From assembly GCA_902768825.1 (NCBI GenBank), contig CACXMR010000024.1, positions 1 through 40,008 on the forward strand: a stretch of DNA of 40,008 bases, in the 5' to 3' direction. How positions within the stretch are numbered: position 1 is the stretch's first letter; every line of letters begins with the position of its first letter. Made by a program: the position numbers and the translations under genes. The notes under the pieces were generated by a model. That model saw nothing but the letters and a program-made list of their open reading frames with translations. It had not been told where the DNA came from and did not search any database. Below, piece by piece: positions 15,678 through 25,300 of the stretch. The stretch is from an uncultured Ruminococcus sp. (GTDB lineage: Bacteria > Bacillota > Clostridia > Oscillospirales > Acutalibacteraceae).

Positions 15678-16211
15678 TCACCTCTCTATCCTGTCTTTTT
15701 GCAAATATTCTCTGACAAGCTGTAAAACCTTCATTTCCCGCTTGATCATTATCTCGTCAAAAAGGTCATTGCTATGATAGTCAAAATCAGCTTTGATCGC
15801 ATCGTCTATATCTACTGATCTCAGTGAAAACTCCGCTTCCCTTTCATAATCATCAAGCTCCTGCCCGATCAATCGGTCCTTGGTGTCACAGAAGAAGTAG
15901 AAGTTTTCCTGCTCAAAAATAGTGTCAGGGGAGTAATTGCTTTTTTGGCGCCGCATAACACTTCCGAATTCCCTGATGCTATCAGGGATGACGATCAGTC
16001 CCACCTCTTCCCTGACTTCTCTGATAAGGGCAGTTCTCATATCTTCATTTTCGTTTATTCCGCCGCCGGGAAATTTATAGTAATTTTCTTTTTTACTATA
16101 TACAAGAGCGATTTTGCCGTTTTTTATTATTATACCTCTTGCAGAAGGCCGCTTGTAAACACTGTATTCTTCCTCATAGTCCTGCAGGTCGATTATGAAA
16201 AGCTCTTTCAT
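15678..16211 (-). CDS. Nudix hydrolase
   Basis: 177 residues with a complete Nudix box: Gly50, Glu56, Arg64-Glu65, Glu68-Glu69 and Gly71 in the order Gx5Ex7REUxEExGU. It should hydrolyse a nucleoside diphosphate linked to another group; the substrate cannot be told. A GTG directly precedes the ATG (GTGATG at 16214-16209) and GGAGG fits either; ATG is chosen. The promoter has an extended -10 (TGATATAAT, 16274-16266). It is first in a two-gene unit with the GNAT gene. Confidence 0.92.
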   Translation of the reverse strand: MKELFIIDLQDYEEEYSVYKRPSARGIIIKNGKIALVYSKKENYYKFPGGGINENEDMRTALIREVREEVGLIVIPDSIREFGSVMRRQKSNYSPDTIFEQENFYFFCDTKDRLIGQELDDYEREAEFSLRSVDIDDAIKADFDYHSNDLFDEIMIKREMKVLQLVREYLQKDRIER

Positions 16212-16265
16212 CACGTTTCCCTCCAGAAATTATAAATTTCTGATCCCTCTCCTGTTGGTAATTTT

Positions 16266-16274
16266 ATTATATCA
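16266..16274 (-). promoter_or_regulatory. Extended -10 promoter of the Nudix-GNAT operon
   Basis: Minus-strand TGATATAAT with TATAAT at 16271-16266; no convincing -35 at the usual distance. Confidence 0.5.
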
Positions 16275-16384
16275 CAGAGGAAAACTGAAAGCTATCTAAT
16301 TTGAGGAATAATTGATTATTCAGGTTCCGTACGGTGTGTCCCTATCCTCAGACAATCGTGCCAAAGCAGTCCGGAGAAAGATGA

Positions 16385-16735
16385 TCAGGGGTTGTAGCTG
16401 ATCCAGGCTCCATCTTTAAGAATCTCCAATTTATCCCATTCAGGCTTTCCCATGTCTCGTCCCTTTACTCTAATCGGCAGGAAGGCATCGTGCTGACAAC
16501 ACGGCAATGGATCATCAATATCGATCCATCCCCTCTCGTCAATCTGATCATCCCACTCATCATACAGATCGTTCAAATCAGTATAGTACAGATCAAACGA
16601 GCATTGAACAGCATCCTGACTGCAATATTCAAAGAGGTAAATCTCATCAGGCTTTATCTGATACAGCATTACCTTATAAATATAATCATTGTTGTTACAC
16701 TGCAATGGTTTTTTAAGATAAGCGTATTTTCTCAT
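16385..16735 (-). CDS. Hypothetical acidic protein
   Basis: 116 residues, not assigned to a family. It is rich in Asp, Glu, Tyr and Trp, with an Asp-dense centre (around YTDLNDLYDEWDDQIDERG), a PCCQHDAF segment and a C-terminal WDKLEILKDGAWISY. No signal peptide or membrane segment. The start has GAGGTG upstream. It could be a small immunity-like or adaptor protein, but nothing here shows that. It lies alone between the Nudix and DUF4003-like genes. Confidence 0.6.
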   Translation of the reverse strand: MRKYAYLKKPLQCNNNDYIYKVMLYQIKPDEIYLFEYCSQDAVQCSFDLYYTDLNDLYDEWDDQIDERGWIDIDDPLPCCQHDAFLPIRVKGRDMGKPEWDKLEILKDGAWISYNP

Positions 16736-16838
16736 AGTAACACCTCAAAAAATTAATGAAGTCTTGAAAAGTTGTTCTCCTGCACCCTCGGTTTTGATAA
16801 ATAGCTTTCCGTCCTCAATGTTTCCTAATAACCTTATA

Positions 16839-16881
16839 ATACCTCCTGTGGCAGTCACTTTTGTTTTGCCGCAGGAGGTAT
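16839..16881. terminator. Strong 14-pair inverted repeat downstream of the DUF4003-like gene
   Basis: ATACCTCCTGTGGC (16839-16852) pairs with GCCGCAGGAGGTAT (16868-16881). It is 17 bases past the stop codon on the minus strand. No good T tract follows on either strand, so its action as a terminator is uncertain. The stem contains AGGAGGT, which would be sequestered in the plus-strand RNA. Confidence 0.5.
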
Positions 16882-16898
16882 GTTTGTCTGTTCTTATA

Positions 16899-17876
16899 TC
16901 AATTCGTTGTAGTTATCTGGGTAAATACCATGGTGTCAATAATTACCATCATCATTATCATTTCGGCAACTATAATGGATATCGTTGCGGAGAGGGCCGC
17001 CGTGTTGGTACCGATGGCCGGAGAGTAACAGGTAGATACCAGCATTGCCGCATGCATAAGGCGTTCATGCTTGGAATAACCCAGAAAGCCGTAGCCCTTC
17101 TGGGTTTTGAGGAAATCGCTTACCTCGCCGATATCACTGACGAGCTGTGATGTCTCAACATCGCTGAGTGAAAGCGATGCCAACACGCTCAGCTCATAGC
17201 TCTTGCCATATTTGATCCCGGCACTGTGCAGGCTGTTAAAAATTTCGCTGAACCGGGCACACTTTTCATCTGTGGGCCTGTCGCTTATTGAAAGGATCTG
17301 AGCGACAGTGCGGATATAGCTTCTACTGGCCATGCCCTTGAGATTGTCTAAGCAGCGTTTGATATCATCTATTATCGCCTGATCATTCTTTTGGGAGAAG
17401 GCCAGCAGCACTGCAAAAACCGAGTCTTTCTCTCCGGTGATAAAGATATGTTCCTTTTTCATCAGATCAAACAAGACCTTGCCTCGCTCGGTTTTGTGAA
17501 GTGCAGACTCAGGGGAGCCCAGTTCGGTGAGCAGCATTGCAGCAAGCACCAGCTGTTCAGATGTGGTAAAATACTTCTTCAGCAGTTTGTAGTTTTCGGC
17601 GGCCTGCCTCATTTTTTCATCCGGGTCTTTCATACAGGCAAGGAAACACGCTGCCGGCGCATACATGGAGCCTCTGAAATTGTTGACAAAGCTTGTATGG
17701 TCCTTTATATAGCCCTTGCAGTTTTTTATAATATCAGCATCGGCAAGCTGTCCGTGTGACAGAAAAATGTTTGCACAGATAGGATATATCTGTGGATACT
17801 CAAGATGAAACGCTTTATTAACAGTGTCTCTGTTAGCAATAAAATCATCGCACAGTTTCTGTAGATCCGGTCTCAT
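16899..17876 (-). CDS. DUF4003-like protein
   Basis: 325 residues, largely helical. Length and pattern (an N-terminal FIANRDTVNKAFHLEYPQIYPICANIFL segment read in parts, FRGSMYAPAACFLACMKDP, and a late GFLGYSKHERLMHAAMLVS) agree with the DUF4003 family (PF13170), whose role is unknown. The last 50 residues are hydrophobic and Ile/Met-rich, which suggests a membrane-associated tail. It has its own promoter (TTGTGT-N17-TATAAT) overlapped by a palindrome, so it is probably regulated on its own. Confidence 0.62.
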   Translation of the reverse strand: MRPDLQKLCDDFIANRDTVNKAFHLEYPQIYPICANIFLSHGQLADADIIKNCKGYIKDHTSFVNNFRGSMYAPAACFLACMKDPDEKMRQAAENYKLLKKYFTTSEQLVLAAMLLTELGSPESALHKTERGKVLFDLMKKEHIFITGEKDSVFAVLLAFSQKNDQAIIDDIKRCLDNLKGMASRSYIRTVAQILSISDRPTDEKCARFSEIFNSLHSAGIKYGKSYELSVLASLSLSDVETSQLVSDIGEVSDFLKTQKGYGFLGYSKHERLMHAAMLVSTCYSPAIGTNTAALSATISIIVAEMIMMMVIIDTMVFTQITTTN

Positions 17877-17910
17877 AATAGCTCTCCTTTAAGTATTATT
17901 TTGTACCATA

Positions 17911-17946
17911 ATTATACTATAGAGTTTTAGTTTACACAATGTGTAA
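17911..17946 (-). promoter_or_regulatory. Promoter of the DUF4003-like gene with an overlapping palindrome
   Basis: Minus strand TTGTGT (17939-17934), 17 bases, TATAAT (17916-17911). TTACAC (17932-17937), AAT, GTGTAA (17941-17946) is a perfect inverted repeat covering the -35 box, placed as a repressor site would be. Confidence 0.55.
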
Positions 17947-18111
17947 TTTTTACAGATTTATCTGAAAGATGCGGTCTGACTTTGCAGAATATGTGATAAT
18001 AATTCACTTATTGGCAAGTTGATGACAATATGGTAAATTACTGGCGGTTTTACACAAAAATCATCTTTATTTTGTCAAGGAGTTAAGCAAGGTGTTCAAA
18101 AATTCACTTTC

Positions 18112-18180
18112 TTGTTGAATTAATCAATAAAAAATGATAAAATTAATTCGAGGAGATAATTATACAAAAAAATCAATTAA
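18112..18180 (+). promoter_or_regulatory. Possible promoter and orphan ribosome-binding site before the fibre cluster
   Basis: TTGTTG (18112-18117) and a TGATAAAAT box (18135-18143) are followed by AGGAGAT at 18151-18157. No ATG, GTG or TTG lies at a workable distance from this site; only ATT 18159 or ATA 18162, opening a 13-codon frame that ends at 18200. The rest of the 300-base spacer 17877-18180 holds no gene. Confidence 0.35.
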
Positions 18181-18276
18181 GTGCTAATAAAACAGGTTGA
18201 TATTATGGTGCTTCTTCTGCACACTTTATTGATATCTTTCCTGATGTGGAATAACGGATACACCAATGGAAGGGAG

Positions 18277-19203
18277 ATGACGAGGTTGGATAGAGTATCA
18301 AGCTTTATAAGACGTGTAAAAAATGATGACAAACTGCGGCTAAAAGTTGCGGTGGTGGGATTTGCACTATTTGTCTACTTTGCTGCCTTGTCATTTACCT
18401 TTGCCTGGTTTACTTCAAAGGATCATGTGACAAACCGTTTCTTTTCTGAAAGTCTGGGTCTGGAGCTGAGAGAACCCAACTGGGACAGCACCGGCATGCT
18501 GATGGCTACCCGCATGGAGCCGGGAATGCATATTCCAAAGGATCCTTATGCCGTAAATGTAGGAAATCTTGAATTGGTTGTGCGTTTCAGGGTGACCGTA
18601 AGACTTGACCAGAGCGAATATCAGCTTCCGCAGAACCCCACAGACGGTGATATGCTTTTTCCGGCCAATGACACCGCCAGAAAAATAGCTATCCTGCGTT
18701 CCCTTGCAGGCGCTGATGGCCGTCCGTTTGTTACGGTGGAGCCTCTTGCGGGCAGGATTGCAGAGGGTAATTCCGTTTCGGTCAATGGTTCAGACGGCAA
18801 TATGTATCTTCTCCGTTTCACTGACACCAGCACTAACGACAACGGCGATCAGTTCAGCCAGTTTCTTGTGGAAGTATGCGATGATGAAGGCTCGGAGGAA
18901 TTTGACCTTTACTTATACTATATCGGGGATAATCCCATAGGCGGTGTAGGGCAATACATCACCGACCCACAGGGAATGCCCTATACAAGAGATCATACAA
19001 GCCTTGCAGTGCTCCCTCCGGACGCTAATACGCCCAAGCTGTTTGAGAAGCTTGTCTGCCCGGTTTATAAAAAGGACTATCTTACTGTTTTTGACAGAGG
19101 CTTTGATGTAAACGTATATGTAGAGGGCATTCTTTACCGGGAGTTTGAGGAACACAAATTGCCTTGTACCGTCGAAAGCTTCAGGCGTATAGCAGAGGAG
19201 TGA
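18277..19203 (+). CDS. TasA-like extracellular protein with SipW-type signal region
   Basis: About 309 residues from ATG 18277; the start is uncertain. TTG 18286 has better spacing to GGGAG, and the frame is open back to GTG 18181. After a short basic stretch comes a hydrophobic segment ending FTFAWFTSKDHVTNRF, the pattern of SipW-processed TasA/camelysin-like proteins, followed by LELREPNWDS and MEPGMHIPKDPYAVNVGN, which match the TasA-domain core (EPxWD, PGxxIxKDPxVxN). TasA relatives form extracellular fibres in biofilms. The C-terminal half is unlike TasA and has no second membrane segment. It is the first gene of a four-gene same-strand run with two very large surface proteins and a second TasA-like protein. 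No SipW peptidase is encoded in the window. Confidence 0.75.
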   Translation: MTRLDRVSSFIRRVKNDDKLRLKVAVVGFALFVYFAALSFTFAWFTSKDHVTNRFFSESLGLELREPNWDSTGMLMATRMEPGMHIPKDPYAVNVGNLELVVRFRVTVRLDQSEYQLPQNPTDGDMLFPANDTARKIAILRSLAGADGRPFVTVEPLAGRIAEGNSVSVNGSDGNMYLLRFTDTSTNDNGDQFSQFLVEVCDDEGSEEFDLYLYYIGDNPIGGVGQYITDPQGMPYTRDHTSLAVLPPDANTPKLFEKLVCPVYKKDYLTVFDRGFDVNVYVEGILYREFEEHKLPCTVESFRRIAEE

Positions 19204-19301
19204 CCCTTAGGCTGTAATTGGCATCTGACGCTTCATTTTTATAACCAATTATCGATTATCCGTACATATCAGACATAAGGCTCTGAGAAGGGAGGACGCC
19301 C

Positions 19302-22300
19302 ATGTTTTGCGGAAATAAGACAAGATCATTTTGTATGAAAGTAATAGCACTGATATTTGCAGTGTGTATACTCCTTTATCCTGCTTCTGAATTATTCCCC
19401 GGGTCACACCGTGTGTCGGCAAATAATGACGGGACAGCTGTGCCTGCCAAGGATGACAGCGCCGCCAGTTCGGTAAAGGTCAAGGCTATAGGAGATAATG
19501 ATTCAGGAGACCAGGATTCTTCTTACGAGGGAACTTCTGCCGTAGCAAGGGAAGTGGATGAGATTATTCCCACTGCAGGATTTACTGTAGACGAAGAGCT
19601 TGTAAGGGCTTCGCTGATATCAGCCGATCAGAAGGCCTTGGCTGAAAGCTATATGCAGGAAATAAAAGACAGGCTGACCAATCAGAAGAGTGCCGGGCCT
19701 GTAAGTGGAACCAAGAAGGCCCTGAGTAAAACCAAGTCACCTGCAAGGAGTGCTTCGCCTAAAAGATCGGGGACCCGTGTTCTGTATGATAACTGGGAAG
19801 AGTATGCATACCTTGGATATGACAAAAGCGATAAGGTGGACAACTATGATACCACCTACTCGGCGGATATATTAAGGAGCGGAGACACTGCTCACCGCAT
19901 TTACCGGACGGATGATTTCAATGTAAAGTACATGGTCTCGCTTACCACAAAGATGGAGATAGACACAGGTAATGCAGTGATGGTGCTTCCTGCCGAGCTT
20001 TTCAAGGACAGGCGGGGAAATTCTATTACCATAAGAGACGAGGACGGCATTGCTCTGCCCATGTATTCTGAAAACCCTGAAAAGAATACTCAGACAGATC
20101 CCCTCTATATAGTGGAGCCGGACAGCATAGTAAAGAGCAGCCGTACACAGTTTGGCTACTATATTGACCGTGATGAGGACGGCAACGATATATACGTCAT
20201 AGTCAACTATGATAAGGTCAAGCCCGGAACAAGCTGGTTTGAGGTGGTTTATGATGAGATAAACGTATTTGACGTTGCCGACGGTGTAAAGGACGGTGAG
20301 GCTCAGGAGGATGCTTCAAGCTGGAGCGTACAGCCTGAAATGGACGTTCAGTATAAGCACGAGCAGACCATGTGGGTATATACAGGCTATCGTCCCGGTC
20401 TGGACGCTATTGATGAATCGCTTATTCCCATAAGAGACAGATGGGACGAATATCTGGCGGGTCAGCCTCAGGGCACCGAGGATATTCTTTGCTTTGCAGA
20501 CCAAGATAAAACCTATTATGCAAAAGAGGACATGGATAATTTAGTGCTCTATTACTGCTATAAGAACGATCAGGGTGAAGAGGTGATTGCTTATAAGTGG
20601 GATTTTGGGTCTGACAAATACTACAAGAATAATGACGGACAAATGGTCGAGTGCCTGGAAACTGAGGCTCCGAAAACGGCTGTTACCGTGGCCACTCTGT
20701 GCAAAAAAACCTTCAGTGACCACACCGAGCGTTTCTATTGCCTGTATAGTAGTGCTGTAGTAGACGGTGTTAAATGCGAACTTCTTACCTACTACAATGA
20801 AAACGGCGCCCCTGCTTATCAGGAAAGGACAGCAAACGGCGAGACCACCTATTATTATTACAAAGGCAATATATGGGAGCATAATCAGAACGTAAAATCA
20901 CAGATACCCGAATATGATTGGGCATACACCAATTTTCACAAGGTGAGTGAACCTGTTACGGGTGTAATAGACACAAAGGCCGAGCTTGACAAGGTCACGA
21001 AAAAAACAGGTGCCGTTACGGCTAATGTTACGGGCGACCTGAATACAGAGGGTCAGGTGCTTTCGTTTATTCCTGAGAATCAGCGGCAGAATGCAAATAT
21101 TGATCTCGAAAATAATATCTATACCCTTTGGGAGATAGAGGTGTCGGGAGATAACTGTACACAGCCGTTTTCCCTTTATCTGGATGAATGTCTGAGCTAT
21201 TATAACAGACAGCCGGTTTATTCCGACGGCAGTGCCCTTACCTATACCTATTACGATTCCGCCACCGGCATGATCGTGTCGAATGCTTCTGACAGCGGCA
21301 GTAAGGTGCTGTATAATGCGAGGATAGTTGGCGTGGCCGGTACTCAGCGCAATGATATACCCCTTAACGGCGAGGAAGTATATATCTCTCCTTATGAGCA
21401 AAACAGTGACGGCAAATGGTATATAGGCAGCAGCGATCCTGCTTATAGTGCCGACGAACTGAATAAGGGACTTAATAATGTAAGGGAATCCGGCAGCTAT
21501 AAAAAGAAGGTCTATGTAGTGGCCGAGTATCCCAAGGGAGTATTTCCTGCAGAGGGAGTGGTTTCGGATCAGCAGGACGGTGTGTGTATTGATACTCTTG
21601 AAGAGGCAAATGACGGCAAGCTTGTGTATATTCCTGCCGGTGCAGTGATGACCGGTAATAACGGAGTGGTCTATGACCTTCTTGCAATGCTTGGTGCTGA
21701 CCCAAAGAAGGGAGCACTTGTCAGCCGTTCGCAGCTAAAGCCCATTATTGAGCAGATACTTGACACGGAGCTTGGCTCATCCACCGCAACGGGTATCAGC
21801 CCCCTGATGGAAGGCTTCATTGATCAGCTTACCGAGGACCTTCCGCAGACAAACGAACTGGGGCCCATATTGAGCAGCATGACCACCGAGGAGATAAGAA
21901 CATACATTCTTGAGAGCTGGAAAAACCCCGGTGATGACCGTGACAGGCAGCAGATAAAGAAGGCCTGTGATGACTATCGCAATGAAGTGCTTGATATGGA
22001 GCTTGAAAGACTGAAGGTCGATCTTGCAGGCGGCGGCCAGACTACCCTGAAAAGCTACAACAGCAAAAAGCTTTATAGAGAAGTGAAAAACGAAGCCAAC
22101 GTTGTGCTTGACCCTATAGACGGGCTGGACAGCAGTATCATAAAGGACTCTCAGGCTTCTCACCACAGGATAGAAAGAGATCCGGAGGTGCAAAACAAGT
22201 TTACTGTCTCCAAAAGCGCAAGAGGCAGCAAAAAAGGCTGGCTGGATATGTATGACGTGACCGACTCTGAGCTTTTTGACAGCATGTTTACCTTTGACGT

Positions 22301-25300
22301 GAGATCGACCTCAACCTCCTTCAGTGAAACTCACCCAAAGTCCTTTGCATATTTCTATGACAACAGCTCATTTGTTCATCTGGTGACAGCTGATGATATT
22401 ATTACAGCCGAGCCTGCGGGTGTTACGTCGAGCGGCAGTGGAATATATGGCGGGTCATGTATTCTTGGCCCGGAGGATTACTGCTATGCAAGTGCCCGTA
22501 TTATAGTAAACGAGAGCGTATATAATGTACTGGAGGATACGACCTCTTATGGTGCTACTGCCCTTGATGAGAATGCATTGATAAACCGTGACTGGCACAT
22601 ATATGTAAGCTACGGATATGATGACAGCGGCAAGACTCTGTGGGAGGAGTATGCGGTCATTACTATGGATGACTACATTAGTGATCCTGAAAATTACGGC
22701 AACGACAAAGCCGGAAAAAATGTGCTGATGCTTAACTTCCTTGAGGATACCCGTCAGCCCTTCCGCATAAAGGTAGAGCACAATACCATAGACCACACGT
22801 CATCTGTGCGTATGCAGATCACTGCGGCGGTGAAAAAGGACTCTCCAAAGCTGTCAAGCCCTGACTTTGGCGAACATCCCTACTCTTTGCGCAACAGGCT
22901 GTATGAATCAGGCGACAGCACATATACATCCTTTTACAGTGATGATTCAAAGGTGGATACCTTCAAGCTGCGTCTGAGAAACTATGCAGGCCTTTATGCC
23001 AGAAAGTATTATCTCACAAAGGATGATAACGACAATATAGAATGCCATGAGGATAAGCTTCTCATTGACGGCATAAATTCCAAATATGACCTTATCAACC
23101 GTGATAAGGCCGCTTCCAATCCGGATATTCCCGACAGCGACAAGCTGACCGACGAAACCTGCATTTCCGGCGAAGCCTTTTCTCTTGAAGGACATGAGGA
23201 GCAGATTAAGCGTGTGAGCGGCTATGTGGATGTTTCAAAGCTTGAAAAGGATGCCCGTGCCGAAAAGACCTCACAGCTTACCAATGACCTGACTCACGGC
23301 AGGGCGCACCTTACATACAAGATAGCAGGCTTTGAGGGCTATCAGATAGACAGCACCTACAAGAATAACATAGAAACAATAACCTCAAACTACGATTATC
23401 CCATTCCGGGCAAGGACAGGAAAAAGATATATATTTATGATCTTCTTCCGCCGGGAGTGGAATTTGAGGGTTACAGCGGAGGCAATACCAAACCCATTGC
23501 CGGTTTTGTTACAGACAACACGGCGATTTCTGATGAACGAGGCTGGATAACCAAGGATGAAAACGGCAATGATCTGATAGGCGTTTCCGTTGATATAGTC
23601 AGTGAGGACAGCTCGGAATGGGCCACCTGGGGCGGTGCCAACGGCGGCAGATATCTGGTGCGCTTTACCCTTACTCTTCCTGAAAATGTAGAGGATTATG
23701 CCTTTGCAGACGGCGGAAACTGGTTCTTCGGGTGCGGTCTGAGCTTTACGGCCAATGTTTCGTGGGAGCGGTATCCTTCGGCAAAAAACGTGCCCAATCT
23801 TGCGGTGTATGTAACCGACAGTGAAACCCTTGGCAAGCAGGATTCCCAGGTCTATCGTGATGACGGCGTTCAGGTGCCGCAGGCTTCCCTGCACGGCTTG
23901 GAGGATATCTACAGTCCCTTCCGCAACAGTAACCAAGACCCCAATAAAACGGATTTTGACCTGAATGACAATACTCATATCGACACCTACAACAGACTTT
24001 ATGCAAGGTCTATGGATCTTGGAGATATCGCACGTTCCAGCTCTATGGGAATAGGCAAACAGGTAAGAGCCAACAGCGATACCTTTGCACTATACAGCGA
24101 GAGAGCGGCGGTTATCAAGGGTGACGAATATACCTACAACATCAATGTGGAAAATCAAAACACCAACGCAGTCAGCGGTGTCGTGCTTTATGACAAGCTG
24201 GAGGCAGTTGAAAGCACAAGTACCACATGGCGGGGCAAATTCCTTGAGGCCGATACATCTATGCTGGTGATGAACGGTATTACTCCTAAGCTGTGGTACC
24301 ATGACGGAGCAAGCCCGAGTGTGCCTCTGACATATCCTTCAGAGGAAAGCGGCTATGGGATTACTCTTCCCTCAGACCAGCAGTGGCTGGAGGCGGGCTG
24401 GAGCGAAACTCCCCAGGAAAATGTTACTGCCGTGGCTGTTGAGCTTTTTGATTCTGACGGCGTAACGCCCTATGTGCTTGAGGGCAGACAGATGCTCTCA
24501 TATAAGCTTGTGATGAAGGCGCCTACTGTTGTGCCCGAAAGTGATCCGGTAGGCGGTATTGTTTATGACAAGAAGTATACGGTTAACCGTTCCAACTATT
24601 GCTATTATAAGGTCACCCACAGTGCGGATGACCCGAACATATGGGTAGCAGATACCAGTGACAATAGGTATTATGACGAGGCAGGCAACAAAACGGTAGT
24701 AACTTTGGGTGAACGAAGGATAATGAAAATAGCAAAGCACATTGATACAAAGTTTACTGACATTGAGGCTATAGATGACATCGAATTTACCTTCAGGCTC
24801 ACACGGCGAAGTGCCTACTATGACGGCAATAATTTTATTGAGGGCGATGTACCCTGTGCAAACATACAGTACAGACTATATAAATGTACCTTTACGCCTT
24901 ATGATCATCTTGATAAGATACTTGATGAAGTAGAGCCGGGCATTATCCACACAACGGATGAAAACGGTCAGTTCATTCTGCATGACGGCGAGTGTGCTGT
25001 GTTTAAATATGTTCCCTCTACACGGCTGAAGCCCACCGAAGGTGCGGATGAATATGATTTTGACAACTACAAGGTTACCGAGCTGAGCAAGCCCTATTGG
25101 TATGCTTTCAAAACCATAGGTGAGCATATTGAGGGCTGGTACTATGGTGATGGCCTGAACAACATTATAGAAGAACCCAATCCGCCGGAAGATCCTTACA
25201 GCGACAAAACCAAGGAATACTTCAAGGACAAGTGCGTTACCACCACAAACACCTTCAGACCGGTGCTCTACATTGCAAAGAATACCAGCGGTGTTCCTTC

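Noticed and set aside
16764-17150. Plus-strand frame of 128 residues
   Set aside because: Lies partly in a spacer hairpin and partly opposite the DUF4003-like gene; no ribosome-binding site.
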